Source: Prorocentrum cordatum
Lineage: Eukaryota; Sar; Dinophyceae; Prorocentrales; Prorocentraceae
DNA: 62,500 nucleotides
Reading direction: 5' to 3'
Assembly: GCA_963575745.1 (NCBI GenBank)
Contig: CAUYUJ010017915.1
Span: 108,471 to 170,970 of the forward strand
Shown here piece by piece: positions 22,513 through 33,366 of the stretch. Under the pieces are notes generated by a model, which searched no databases, had not been told where the DNA came from, and saw only the letters and a program-made list of their open reading frames with translations. Position numbers and translations under genes: made by a program. Each line of letters opens with the position of its first letter. The stretch's first letter is position 1.

Positions 22513-22676
22513 TCCAGGAGGGGGCAAAAACACACAGACACAATTCATCGCCGACTCCCAAGGAAAAATAGGAAGAATATGGGAAGTGGGGGGGGGACGA
22601 AAACCTAGAAAATACGTGGAAATATGGGAAATCCTGGGATTTGTGTGTATTTATTTGTGTGTCCTTGGGCCCCTTG
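22513..22676 (+). mobile_element. Repeat family C, copy 3
   Basis: Starts GGGGGCAAAAACACACAGAC and ends GTGTCCTTGGGCCCC. It lies 150 bp from copy 2 in the same orientation. Confidence 0.65.
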
Positions 22677-22799
22677 ATCCTTCCCCTCCCTCTCTGCCCC
22701 CTATCGCAGGGTAACGCCCAAAAATGTAGTTGGCGCTGCCCCTTGGTCCGAGCAGACCACGCCGCAGGACTGACTCACGGAACTGAATTGAGCTGACCC

Positions 22800-23165
22800 T
22801 TTTCCCCTCCCTCCTCCTTCCCGCCCCTTTCTCTCTCCCCTTCCCGCCGTCGGAGGCGGAATCCGTGAATCCAGGTCCTGAAGGAGAAGGCCTTTGAGGC
22901 ATACTTTTAATTTCTGGCCGTGGACGGCCCCGCCGAGGCGCATTCGTAGTCTCTTTCTCCTTCCCGCTCCTTCTCGCTCCTTCCCTTTCTCCTTCCCGCT
23001 CCTTCCCTCCCTCTACGTTCTACGTACCTCCCTTCCCTTCCCTCCCTCCCTCTTTCTCCTTCCCTACCTCCTTCCCGCTCCTTCGCTCCTTACCTCCCTA
23101 CCTCCCTCTCTCTCTTTCTCCTTCCCGCTCCTTCCCTCCCTCTCCTTCTCGCTCCTACCTTCGGC
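22800..23165. repeat. CT-rich low-complexity (TTCCCGCTCC) region
   Basis: Recurrent CTTCCCGCTCCTTC words in a pyrimidine-rich tract; not coding. Confidence 0.7.
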
Positions 23166-23498
23166 GCTCGCCCCTGCAGGCGAGCCCGCGGTGGTCCACA
23201 CCGTCACGTGGCCGGCCAGCCCCGTGGGGCACGCGGGCGCCTCGGAGCGGCCCTTGGGCGCCCTCGCTCGCGGGGCGCCGCGTCGTGCGCGGCGGCGCGG
23301 CGGCCACTCTGCACGCTCGTGGTGACGATCATGACGATGACGATGTTCTGATGACGGCGACGGTGGTGATGAGTTGGAGTGCGTGCAATGATGGTGATGA
23401 CGGTGATACTGACGAGTGGTGACGATGATGCTGATTGCGACGAGGATGCGCTTGAAGGAGACGTGGGGATTTCACCTGTGCATGGTTCCTGCTTGCAG

Positions 23499-23600
23499 CT
23501 TGGCAGCCTGGAGCTTCAAAGCGACACATGCGAAGCCGGTGCATCTCTGATCGCGCTTGCTGGTCTGCCATTACTTGCACGTGCTGGCTTGAGCAATCAG
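23499..23600 (+). CDS. Candidate 102-nt internal exon
   Basis: A strong acceptor (TTCCTGCTTGCAG to 23498) and donor (CAG/GTGGGT at 23600/23601) bound exactly 34 codons reading LGSLELQSDTCEAGASLIAL and then AGLPLLARAGLSNQ. It lies between exons B and C of the REJ-like gene but its phase does not join B directly, so it may need an intervening exon or belong elsewhere. Confidence 0.38.
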
Positions 23601-23609
23601 GTGGGTACG

Positions 23610-24660
23610 TGGGGTGGTTATGCCAATGCGGCCCGCATGAGTTTGCCTTGCGTGCACTGGGTGCGCGCATGACAACGCATTCCCAGAACACGTATCGCTG
23701 TTCAACTGTTCATAGCATTGTAAGAGACATTGCTCGGCGCAGCGACGCTGTCTTTATTCCTCATCCTTCCGCGTGTGACTAACTTTGGAGATCTCATGCG
23801 TGATGAGGAGTAGGTGCCGCAGACCTTCATAAACAAGAGCATGGCATTGAGAGTCAAGTGTGTCTGTTGATCTCAGGTCGGATCCGCCAGCGTGGCCAGC
23901 GACGAGGCGATAAAGACGGCCCTGAGTATTGCAACTGGTGACGCGAACACGGATAATGTTGAGTGCTGCGCGGTGGAAGGCTTGACCTGGCCATGCCCAG
24001 TCGTCTGGCTCCCTCCATGAGAGTGTCCGTTTCTCTTCTCCTCTGTTGCCAGCTCTCGAGTGCCAACTTTGCCGCACTCTTCCCAAGCTTTGTCTTCAGG
24101 TCTCCAATCGTCGTCATCCCGTGCGTGTAGGCTGCAAGTCCCACGATTTGAAGCCGCCTTGCGCTCCTTCCATGTCTTCTCGGCTCTGTGATTATTCCCT
24201 GTGTGCTACGCTGGCTTCTGGTTATCGTATCCTCCCTCGCTTCAGGGGCATAGACGTTGTGGCTGTACCACCCGATTCCAAGAGCGATTTTGCGACGCAG
24301 TCATTGGGCCATCCGTCCCCCTGCCTTCGTCATGAAGCCCACCCCGAAGCGGGCGAGGCGGCATTGCTTGGAAGCCCCTCGTGTTCGTCCCCCCTTCCTG
24401 TCGTTCTAGCACCGCGTGCGCCATGGAGTGGAGGTTGGACTCGATTGCGCAAGGCGACTTTTCTCGCCGCATGCATGTACAGTGGGGGCCCATGCCAAGA
24501 AACACCCCGCTTGCCTCCAGGGTTCCCGGGCTTCCTGGGCTTCGACGCCTTTGCTACGGAAAGCGCGACGCTCCCACACCAAAAGTCCATGGAGGTCCTG
24601 GGGTCCCAGGCTTGGACTTCCTGTGGAAGGTTTCTTGTGGTCGGCACCCTGCTGTATTCC
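23610..24660. other. Ambiguous open frames on both strands
   Basis: A plus frame (24046-24795) and a minus frame (23754-24144, with THGMTTIGDLKTKLGKSAA) overlap. Neither has clear splice boundaries or a recognisable domain, so neither is called. Confidence 0.4.
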
Positions 24661-24690
24661 TTAGGGGGCCACATGCGAACCCTGCCCCTG

Positions 24691-24786
24691 CCCCCCACGA
24701 TTCCTGAGGGGGAGGGTGGGGTTCACTTCGTTCGGGAGCTCCCGAGCGAAGGGAAGCCCACCCTCCCCCTCAGAAATCGTGGGGGG
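24691..24786. repeat. Palindrome P96, one flank empty and one filled by MITE-A
   Basis: A near-perfect foldback centred at 24738/24739 (GGGAGCTCCC). The left flank carries CCCTGCCC at 24680-24687; the mirrored position on the right, 24790-24797, carries GGGTAGGG followed immediately by a MITE-A copy. Related foldbacks lie at 35860-35955 and half of one at 25050-25125. Confidence 0.88.
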
Positions 24787-24797
24787 CAGGGGTAGGG

Positions 24798-24958
24798 TTA
24801 GGTCGGACATGTCCCCCTACAGGCGGATTTTGGACGAAGACAACATAATGAAACAACATTCTCCAACACGATCAACAAATACTCAAAACATCGCCGCCAT
24901 ACGATTGTGTTAAACTATTTTTGAATATCCCCCCTGTGCAGGGACACGCCCGACTTAA
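24798..24958 (-). mobile_element. MITE-A copy 4 (reverse orientation)
   Basis: TTAGGTCGGACATGTCCCCC at the left and GCCCGACTTAA at the right; reads as the reverse of the other copies. The left flank is the mirror of the 35849 flank of copy 6; the right flank (GGGCCCCC) does not match, so one side was rearranged. Confidence 0.88.
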
Positions 24959-25159
24959 GGGCCCCCCTAGGTTTGTTGCGCCGTCCCATTCCTCCTCTGC
25001 ACGGCTCCCTCTCCCTGGGGGGGGCCGTTTTTTTTCCGCTCACGGTGCAGAAGTTCGGGAGCTCCCGAGCGAAGGGAACCCCACCCTCCCCCTCAGAAAT
25101 CGTGGGGGGCCCGGGGCAGGGCTCGCACGTGTTCCTTGCGCCGTCCCATTCCTCCTCTG

Positions 25160-25315
25160 CCAGGAGGAGAAGGAGGAGGAGGAGGAGGAGGAGGAGGAGG
25201 AGGAGGAGGAGGAGGAGGATGAAGAGGAGGAGGAGGAAGAGGAGGAGGAGGAGGAGGGGGAGGAGGGAGGAGGAGGAGGAGGAGGGGAGAGGGGGGGGAG
25301 GGGGGAGGGAGGAGG
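25160..25315. repeat. (GGA)n array
   Basis: GGA repeats of about 150 bp; not coding. Confidence 0.95.
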
Positions 25316-25429
25316 GGGCCGTTTTGTGTTTTTTTTCCCGCCCACGGTGCCGGGGAGGCAGCGCGGTGCAGACCCACGGCGTGCGGCTCTGCGGCGCCGC
25401 CCTGCGGCCGCAGGCCCCGCGGCTTTTTT

Positions 25430-26290
25430 TTGCCACCGTTTTGCTCGCGAGGGGGGGGGGGCGCGGTGCCATGCTGGGACTGTGATTCGGGGGCCCCCAA
25501 AGTGATGCGACGCCCCTGCGTGGACACCCCCCTCTTGGCCGCTCCCTGGGCCCAGACCACGGTCTGTCACCGCACTGATTCGGGGGCCCCCCAACGGTGC
25601 AGTGCTCCCGCCGAGGGGGGGGGGGGGCGAGGGGGGGGGGCGAGGGGGGAGGGCGATAACGCGACGCCCCTGCGTGTTTCCGCGGCGAGCGGGGGGGGGA
25701 AGCGAGACGGGGAAGGCCTTCTCGAGAAGGCCTTCCCCGTCTCGTTTCCCCCCCTTCGCTGATCAGGAGGCGGCGGGACTTCTCAGATCAGGATCAGGAG
25801 GCGGCGGGACTTCTCAGGAGCCCTGCGGCTCTTTTGGCATGGCGTGCGCCCGAGGGGGGGGGGGGGCGAGGTGCTGGGACTGTGGTTCGGGGGGCCCCCA
25901 GACGGTGCGGTGACCGCACCGTGCGGTGAGTCGGTGGGGATTCGGGGTCACCGCACGGTTTCGGGACTCGGGTCGTTCTCCGAGAACGTCTCGGGCGACA
26001 GGGGCCTCCAGGGTCCCAAGACCGTGCGGTGACGGACCGTGCGGTGAGGTCTCTTGGGGTTCCGAGGTCACAGCACGGTCTGTCACCGCACCGTTTCGGG
26101 ACTCCAAAGTGATGCGACGCCCCTGCGTGTTCCGCGGCGAGCGAGGGGGGGAAACGAGACGGTGAAGGCCTTCTCAGGAGGCGGCGGGACTTCTCAGAAG
26201 CCCTCGCTCCTCTCTGAGAAGAGTTTCGTTGTCTCCGGGGAAGGCTTAGAGCACTCCTCGGAAGGCGGGGGGACTTCCGAACCTTGTGAG
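25430..26290. repeat. Cluster of shuffled palindromes and direct repeats
   Basis: Words such as GATTCGGGGGCCCCC, AAAGTGATGCGACGCCCCTG, AGGCGGCGGGACTTCTCAG and ACGGTGCGGTGACCGCACCG recur two to four times in changing order. The AGGCGGCGGGACTTCTCAG word returns, inverted, at 35285-35345. Confidence 0.8.
25702..25743. repeat. Perfect 42-bp palindrome
   Basis: CGAGACGGGGAAGGCCTTCT plus C is followed immediately by its exact reverse complement; no loop. The arms extend further with one mismatch. Confidence 0.92.
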
Positions 26291-26299
26291 AATGCCTTC

Positions 26300-27140
26300 T
26301 CTTTCTCACTTCCCCACCCCTCGCACGCCGTCGATATGTGCGAGCTGTGCGAGTACCAAGTCATGTTGCACTGCGTGCCGCTCGCGTAATCTTCCAGTAT
26401 GCGATGGCTTGGTCGGGTCGCTGCTTGGCTCGGCTCGGCCTAATCATTTGATCATCTTCTGTTCGCTCTGGTACCATAAAGTCCAAGCACTGATAAGGCT
26501 GATATCCGATTACATTGCTGACCGCAACTATCAGGTAACGTGTTGACACGATCGTGAATATGTGATCACACGATCAAGTCCACGCATCCCGCGATTACTT
26601 TATTCAGTTGTGAGCTGTGTCAGCCATGTACGTTGAGCCACATGTCATTTGCCATATCTTTTCTCGGACATGCAGAGTACGTACGATGCATCTGCAACGG
26701 CCCCCGACGCTCATTAACCCTGCCCGGCCACCGTACCAATTTTGCATGCATTAGTGCTCGATGCGACATATCCACGGTTTAACATCATCCGACACTTTGC
26801 CGGAGTAAGGGGGCCGGATCGGATTGTCACCGTCCTTGAAAGCGTGGCTGCAGCGTGGCTTCGCGATGTGGGTGCTAGCTAGCAGTCGTCGTTGCGGCGC
26901 CGCGACCCGCCCAGAGCGACCCGTCTGCGACCCTAACCCGCGACCCTGCCCTCGACCCGCGCCGCGGAGCGCCCCTCCTCAGCGATCCGCCCGGAGACCC
27001 GCTCCCCGCCCCGCCCCGCGACGCGCCTTTGTGGCCCAACCCGCGACCCCTCCCTCGCGACCATGGCCCGCGCCCCGTCCCCAGACAGCATCCGGCTGCT
27101 CTTGTTTTTTCTTCGAGGCGTGGGCCCCAGCGCTCTTGTC
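26300..27140. other. No gene recognised
   Basis: Unique-looking sequence (lower GC before 26780, high GC after). No exon or repeat supported. Confidence 0.5.
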
Positions 27141-27142
27141 GC

Positions 27143-27328
27143 AGGCCTGGAGGTTGACACCAACACCAGTTTCGGCGGTGTGCCTCCACCGAGGGAAGAA
27201 GCTCCCGATCTCGGTGATGGTGGTAATATTCTGGCTTCCAGGTATTACCACCAACACCGAAATCTAGGATCATCTTCCCCCTGTGGAGGCAACCCCCTGT
27301 GTTGGTGTTGGTGTTATTTCCAGGCCTC
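27143..27328. mobile_element. Foldback element, about 90-bp arms
   Basis: The left arm (AGGCCTGGAGGTTGACACCA onward) is repeated inverted in the right arm, which ends TGGTGTTATTTCCAGGCCT. Paired landmarks are CACCAACACC, GCCTCCAC and GGTGGTAATA. The arms are about 70-80% alike by eye with almost no loop. Confidence 0.82.
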
Positions 27329-27488
27329 CAATCTTGACCACTTCCCTGGGGCCGGCCTTTCATCCCGAGTCGCCCCGCGACGGCCCCGAGGCCAGGTAAG
27401 GGAGGGCTTTTCGACCTCTGGAGGCCGAAGATAGGGAACAAAACGCCCGCCGTGACTTTTTTCACGACGCGAGGTGGTCTGTCTCTTC

Positions 27489-27667
27489 CCACCAACTACC
27501 AAACCACCCCAACCCAACCCGAAGGCCCCAATCTGCCCTCCATTCCCAGTGGGGGGGAGGGGGGGCGTCGGGGCACATCGAAAAAACACATGGAACCCGC
27601 ACTCCCCCCCAACCCGAAATTCGGGTCTTCGGGTTGGATTGGGGTGGTCTGGTACGGTAGGTTCGTG
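27489..27667. mobile_element. Inverted-repeat element, about 45-bp termini
   Basis: CTACCAAACCACCCCAACCC, followed by AACCCGAAG, pairs with CTTCGGGTTGGATTGGGGTG, followed by GTCTGGTACGG. A related arm fragment (CACGACACGAACCTGCCGTA) sits at 27826-27845. Confidence 0.7.
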
Positions 27668-28019
27668 TTGTGCCGACCGGCGGCGACCCCGCCAGCGGCG
27701 CTCAACTTTGAACGCCGCGGGCGACCCAGCATCGTTCGATGTGGAACTATTCGGACGTTTCGGAAACGGCCGATCCTTCAAGCTTGAGCGATCCCCGCGG
27801 TGTCAGCAACCAACTCCAAAGTGGGCACGACACGAACCTGCCGTACAGGTTTGTGGAGGACGATCAATGGAGAGGAAGCATACTGGCAAATAACTTCGAG
27901 ATGTCTGAAACACGTGTTAAACATGTTGTTAAGCATGAGCATCTTTCCTACGTGCTAAGCACACTTAAACTTCAATGACAGGACCGTTAGGATGTCCATT
28001 GTCGTGGCATCCACAAGTA

Positions 28020-28175
28020 TAGGTCGTCAGTCTGGCTCTGGCGGCTCGCCTCGTGACAACGTGGCAGCGTGACAACGTGGCCCCCGGAAGGGTCCTGTGT
28101 CCTCTCGCGTGTCCTCTCCAATGAAGCCCGACCGTAGAGGTCGTCAGTCTGGCCCTGGCGGCTCGCCTCGTGACC
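28020..28175 (+). repeat. 36-bp direct repeat and family R4
   Basis: AGGTCGTCAGTCTGGCTCTG and the following GCGGCTCGCCTCGTGAC recur 118 bp apart. The segment between, with GGAAGGGTCCTGTGTCCTCT, is also found at 17325-17395. Confidence 0.75.
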
Positions 28176-28329
28176 GGGGCCCCCACCCGCCACCCGCCGG
28201 CGCCCCCCCCCCCCCGCGACGACCCCCCGCGGCGGCCCGCCCGCGGCACCCTCCCGGCCACGGGCCGCGGCTGGTGCGGGCCCTTGGGCGGCTGGCCCTG
28301 CCCCCGTCTGCCCCGAGGCCAGGCCTCCC

Positions 28330-28575
28330 CCCCCCTCTCTCATCCCTCCTCCTCCCTCCTCCTCCTCCTCCCGCCTCCTCCCGCCTCCTCCCGCCTCCTC
28401 CTCCTCCTCCTCCTCCTCCTCCTCCTTCTCCCTCCTCCTCCTCCGCCTCCTTCTTCTCCCTCCTCCTCCCTCCGCCTCCTCCTCCTCCTCCCCCTGCTCT
28501 TCCGCCTCCTCCTCCGTCCTCCTCCTCCGCCTCCTCCCCCTCCTCCCTCCTCTTCCTTCTCCTCTTCCTCCTCTA
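28330..28575. repeat. (CCT)n array
   Basis: TCC/CCT repeats of about 240 bp; Pro/Ser/Leu frames are artefacts. Confidence 0.93.
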
Positions 28576-28756
28576 GTGTGCAGCTGCGTCTTGCAGCAGT
28601 TTTGCTTTCTTGTTCATCTTGGCTCCCGAGCGAATCCCCGGCGCCTGCGGATTGTCATCCCAGGGGGCCTGTGGCGCTTCCATTCCATTGCGGCCGTCTT
28701 CGCACATCGTGCCTCAGAGGAGGAGGAGGCCTTGGACGGAACAAGCAATTCTCCAG

Positions 28757-28903
28757 AATCTGGCAAATCCCGTCGAGTTCACCGTGTGGGTCAGAGAGCA
28801 GAGCCTTCCGGACGAGGCTGAAGGGTTCCGCCTGTGCCAGTTCTTCGACGAGGAGTGTGCAGATTGGGCCGCGAAATGCCTGCGCCCAGTGGGAGGAGAG
28901 AGG
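28757..28903 (+). CDS. Candidate exon C of REJ/polycystin-like gene
   Basis: The 49 codons start NLANPVEFTVWVREQSL and contain CQFFDEECADWAAKC, a pattern like the Cys/aromatic 'C-x-F-W-D' strand just before the GPS site in REJ/GAIN receptors. The acceptor is TTCTCCAG ending at 28756; an earlier AG at 28716-28717 would keep the same frame. The donor is AGG/GTGTAAC at 28903/28904. A 106-bp intron with TTTCATTTCGCAG separates it from exon D, and both junctions are phase 0. Codon bias is strong. Confidence 0.55.
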
Positions 28904-29009
28904 GTGTAACAGAAATCGACGCGTGCTGAACGCGATTATTTGCACGCATGCCCCCGCCGAATTGGCCCACGCATTTTGGGTACTGTGATTCCTGAGTTTC
29001 ATTTCGCAG

Positions 29010-29148
29010 GACAACTCCTCGTGGTCCGACGATGGCTGCTGGGCCGCTGCCGTAGAGTCGCCCGATCCATCCAGAAGCGACGAGATCGCCAGCCATGCGC
29101 TGACCTCTGTGAAACTCCAGGACGTTGGGTGGGCAGAGGGGCTGTATG
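29010..29148 (+). CDS. Candidate exon D of REJ/polycystin-like gene
   Basis: Joins exon C in phase 0 and reads DNSSWSDDGCWAAAVESPDP, then acidic and Ser-rich sequence ending GWAEGLYG. The acceptor TTTCATTTCGCAG is strong; the donor is ATG/GTAGCC at 29148/29149, leaving one base. Joining to the next visible AG (29191 region, ATTGCGCAG) would end the protein within two codons, while exon E needs a different phase. So either another exon lies between, or a different donor is used. Confidence 0.52.
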
Positions 29149-29289
29149 GTAGCCTCGTCAGCTTGTTTTCTTTTCATGTCCATTGCGCAGCATGAAATCA
29201 GAAGGTGCTTCCTTACTGTTTTGAGCAACTCATCCTGGCTGAGCGTATGTCAATACGGCACCATGGCCATACTTACCTCTTTCTCTGTG

Positions 29290-29520
29290 CCATTTTTTGT
29301 TTGTTTCTCTCTCTCTCTATCTCTCTCTCTCCGTCTCTCCTTTTCTATGTACGTATCTCTCTTTCCCTCTCTCTCTCTCCCTCTCCCTCTCTTTCTCTCA
29401 ATGCTCCTCTCGCTCTCTCTCTCTCTCTCTCTCCTTCTCTCTCCCTCTCGCTCCCCGTCCCTTTCACGTTCACTCTCCCTCTCTCTCTCTCTCTCTCTCC
29501 CTCACTCCCCCCCTGTCTCC
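29290..29520. repeat. (CT)n array
   Basis: TCTCTC repeats of 230 bp; not coding. Confidence 0.93.
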
Positions 29521-29634
29521 TCCAGTTACTCATCTGCCTGCGGCTCGTCCCGCCCACGTGCCAGTGCAGCACTCGTTGTCGCGACGGCTCGAGCATCGAG
29601 GGCAGTAGCGTGTGATACCTCTCGCTTCTGTTCC

Positions 29635-30075
29635 TTGAGGGGCGCTCGTGGGGGACTGCCTGGGCCGTCTTGGGACTGCCCCGGACTCCTGTGCGGCCTC
29701 TTGGGGCTCTGCTGGGACACGGGAGGAGGAGGAGGAGGAGGAGGAGGAGGAGGAGGAGGAGGAGGAGGAGGAGGTGGACTCCTGATGGGCCTCTTGGGGC
29801 TCTATTGGGACCCTCTTCGGGCTCTCGTTGTCCGTCCTGATGCTGCCTTGGGCCGTCTCGGGGTCCCTCTCGGCCGTCATCCGGAGAGTCTCCAGGAGCT
29901 GTCCTGTGGGCCTCTTGGGGCCCCCTTGGGCCATCTTGGGGCGCTCTTGGCCTGTCACGGCCACTCTTGGTTCGTCCTGGGGCCTTCGTGGGGGTGTCTT
30001 TGGCCGTCTTGGGGATCTCTGGAGTTCCTCATGGGACTGTTGTGGCTTCTCGCTGGCTCCTCCGGGACATCTTGT
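29635..30075 (+). repeat. Degenerate GGGCCTCTTGGGG minisatellite R5, locus 1
   Basis: Words like GGCCTCTTGGGGCTC and CCTTGGGCCGTCTCGGGG recur at irregular 30-45 bp spacing around a (GGA)n block (29720-29775). The same vocabulary fills 46060-46480. Confidence 0.7.
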
Positions 30076-30111
30076 GCCGAGGGGTTCAGGAAACGCGATG
30101 CACTCGCCAGA

Positions 30112-30298
30112 ATTACTCGAGTAGGGGATCGGCTACATACCCGATTTACCAGCCACACTGATTTTCCCGTGGGATCCATGGACAATGCGTAGAGGCTTCG
30201 TATATTGCGTCGCATTCGACGTATTTGTTATTTGGCTCGACGTGCAAGTCAAGTCTGGGGTAGTTCAATTCTATAGTCGATCCCCTACTCGAACTATG
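30112..30298. mobile_element. Short TIR element, 187 bp, single copy
   Basis: The left end ATTACTCGAGTAGGGGATCG and the reverse complement of the right end ATAGTTCGAGTAGGGGATCG match at 17 of 20 positions. The interior is AT-richer than its surroundings. No target duplication was seen. Confidence 0.72.
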
Positions 30299-31194
30299 GA
30301 GTTCGTTAATGGTTTGCTGCTTTCCTGGAGGGGTTCATGACCGCCTTCGCTCTGATGCCTCGTCTTGGAAGCCTCCAGGGCCCCTTGGACGCCTCGGAAG
30401 CTGTGGGTTATGCCGTAGGGTAGGGCAATAAGGAGGAAGAGGAAGATGAGCCATGAGGACGGGATAACGAAGAATGACGACGCCAGAACGGCGAAGGCGG
30501 AACAGGCAGCACGGAGTCATCTCTAAATCGTATGTGTTGCAGTGCTGTCATCCCGCCTGGGTGCCCTTCAAGGACCAAGGTGAACTGCGCGAAGCGCCAA
30601 TGCAGTCTTGCATATGGGGCGTTCAAACAAGGGCCTTGCCTTCGAGGGTCGAAGGAGTTGCTATCTCTTCCGCGGCGGAAGGCGGCGGAAGGTCGGCGGA
30701 AGTAAAACGGCGGCGGCTCCGCTGGCGGAAGCAGGCGGAGGCTCGGCGGAGGTAAAACGGCGGCGGCGCCGCTGGCGGAAGCAGGCGGAAGCTCTGCGGA
30801 AGGCGGCGGCAGTAAAAAGATGCGCCCCCCAAAGATGACACTGATTTGGGGTTCGTGGCTTCTGGCATCGCCGTATCTATATACACCTATAGATATGTAT
30901 ATATATATATATGTGTGTTCCAGATGCGTTCACGCAGTGTATTCTTAGCACACGCACACACACACATGTCGTATTCCTACATATGTAGAAACACATGCAT
31001 GCATAGTTGCATGTGTATATATAGCTGTATCTCGCATAATCCCATGCCGAATCTCCCGTATTCGCGTAGGCACGCCTGCGAGCCAGATCGCGAGTGGCCG
31101 AGAGACGGGAGGGAAGGAATTTGGGAGCAGGGGAAGCGGGAGGGGAGGAACCGAGGCAGCAGCAGGGAGGAGGCAAAGGAAGTGACGACGAGCT

Positions 31195-31355
31195 TTAAGT
31201 CGGGCCTGTCCCTCTACAGGAGGAATATTCAAAAATATTCAAAACATAGTCAGGGGACGATTTTTTCACCACTTTTGACTTCTGTAGGGTACTGTTTGAC
31301 TATCTTTTGTATTTGTCGTCCAAGCTCCGCCTGTAGGGGGACATGCCCGACCTAA
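31195..31355 (+). mobile_element. MITE-A copy 5, 161 bp, 8-bp TSD
   Basis: TTAAGTCGGGCCTGTCCC left, GCCCGACCTAA right, interior GGGGACGATT. Perfect target duplication GACGAGCT at 31187-31194 and 31356-31363. Confidence 0.94.
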
Positions 31356-31929
31356 GACGAGCTGTGGGTATGCCTCGTCGGCGGTCGCGCCAGAGAGGGT
31401 GCCGCGCCGAAGGGGGCGTGTCGGGAAGTGCGGCGGTGCCTCTCCCGCTCGGTCGCAGCAGGGACACCGTCGGGCCCGAGCAGCCACGCCGGGCCCTGGG
31501 GCGCGCTCGGCCTCCCGCGCGGGCCCGAGCGCGCTCGCAGACGCAGCGCCGAGCCTGCGGGAAGCGCTCCGGAGGGACAGCCCACGCCTGGGCATCGGGC
31601 CGCGACGTGGTGTGCCCTGCGCGCTGCGCCGTTCGGGTCTGGCCCTGGGGGTGCCCGAGGGACGGCCCCGGCGCTCCGCACGCGTGCTCCTGCGGGTCCG
31701 GAGGACGACCGCCGATCAGGCCGTGTGGGTGAGTGCTTGGTCGGCCGCCCGGGGTGCAACCGATGGGGCCCCCCGAGAGCTTACGAAAGGGGCGGCGGTT
31801 GCGCAAGTGGCAGCGCCACGGCAGGAGGACGGGAGGAGGAGGGTCAGCGCGGGAGGCCTGGGAGAGGAAGCGCAACGCCCAATGAGTTCAAAACGACGAC
31901 CTGACACATGAGGGTTGGGAAGCATACCT

Positions 31930-32175
31930 TCCATCTCTCTTTCTCTCTCTCTCTCTCTCTTTTTCTCGTTCGCTCTCCCTTCTTTCAGTTTGACCCCTCT
32001 CCCTCTCTCGCATTCTCTCGTTCTCTCTTTCTTTTTCTCTCTCTCTCTCTCTCTTTCGATTTCTTGCTCTCGTCGTCTCTCTTTGTACTTACAAATCGTG
32101 TGAATATCCGTTGTTTTGTGGTAGTTCTCTCTCTCTCTCTCGCTGTCTCTCTCGCTCTCTGTCTCTCTCTCTCTC

Positions 32176-32206
<31 letters not shown>

Positions 32207-32868
32207 ATCTCCCTCTCTCTCTGTCTCCCGATCTCTTTCTCGCACCCTGTATGTACCCTCATCCCTCCCCTGTTGTTTTTCCTGTGTGCCCTCCCTGATG
32301 CCTGCCCCTCCCTCTCTCGGTCTCTCTCTCCCTCTCTCTCTCTCTCGTTCTTTCTTTCTCTCCCTGTATCTTGCATGTCATTTAGAAGCAGGTCCAAGTC
32401 TCATGTTATCTCTCTCTCTCGAGAGATCTGCGTACATGTACATGTATGCAGGAACTCCATGTATACATACGTAATGCACGTCTCCTCCAGCTCTCTCTCT
32501 CTCCCTCTTGGTCTCTCCCTCTCTATCTCTCTCTTTCTCTCTCGCCCTCTGTCTCCCTCTGGCCGACACTCGAACGCCGACATCCACAACCAGAATTTCC
32601 TTCTTCTCCTCTCCCTCCGTCACAAGCTTTATGTGCCTCGCAGTTCCGATGCATGTCTGCGTCGTTTTCATTCGTGTCAGATTTAAGAGGCCAGGGTCTC
32701 CTCCACTTGGTCTTACTTAGGCCTGGGCATCTTTCCGTTGTGGTGGTTCGTGGTTCTAGCTTTCGATTTCTCTCCAGCCACATGTCTGTACACTACTCAT
32801 CCCTCCGTCTTTGCTTTGATGTATCGTCTCTGTGTTCGTCTTTCTGTCGTTCTCTCTGTCTCTCGGCC

Positions 32869-32910
<42 letters not shown>

Positions 32911-32930
32911 ACTCTCTCTCCCTCTGCGTA
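31930..32930. repeat. Long (CT)n-rich region with (CTGT)n end
   Basis: CTCTCT tracts over 1 kb with short unique spacers and (GTCT)n near 32870-32895. Frames through it are Ser/Leu or Arg/Glu artefacts. Confidence 0.9.
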
Positions 32931-33366
32931 TTGCTGGCTATTGATCGAAGCGCATGGGCCGCATTTCGACATTTGGAGTGGATTTCTGAGGGGGGCGTAT
33001 TCGATTTCTCCTTGTCTGAGTTTCTGAGCTTCTGTAGCATCCTGCTTGTGGCGCATGGGCAGAGTGAGGCACTCAATTGGTTTCGTGCTGCGCCAGCCTG
33101 AACGGAGCCGCGTCATGGTGTGCGTTACCAGCGCTCGCCTTGATATCCTTGAGTTTCTCCACTGGCAGATCATTCGTTCACGCAGCACGAGTTTTTGTTC
33201 CACGGTATACTTGTCGGATGGCGTCGTCGAATACGTTCTACTCCCCCGCGCGGTCGATCGAGGTTTTGGCCAGTCTGCCGTTCTGGCTTTGTCACCAGGC
33301 TGCTGCAGCGAAAGCGAATGCGTTCCCGTTCCCGTCCCCTTTCCTAAGAGGGGTCTTGTGCCGTAG

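Noticed and set aside
23754-24144. Minus-strand peptide containing GDLKTKLGKSAAKLALES
   Set aside because: Composition is protein-like, but no family, splice sites or extension of the frame could be supported.
31343-31911. Overlapping 130-190 residue frames on both strands
   Set aside because: GC-rich with few stops; no domain and no consistent codon bias.
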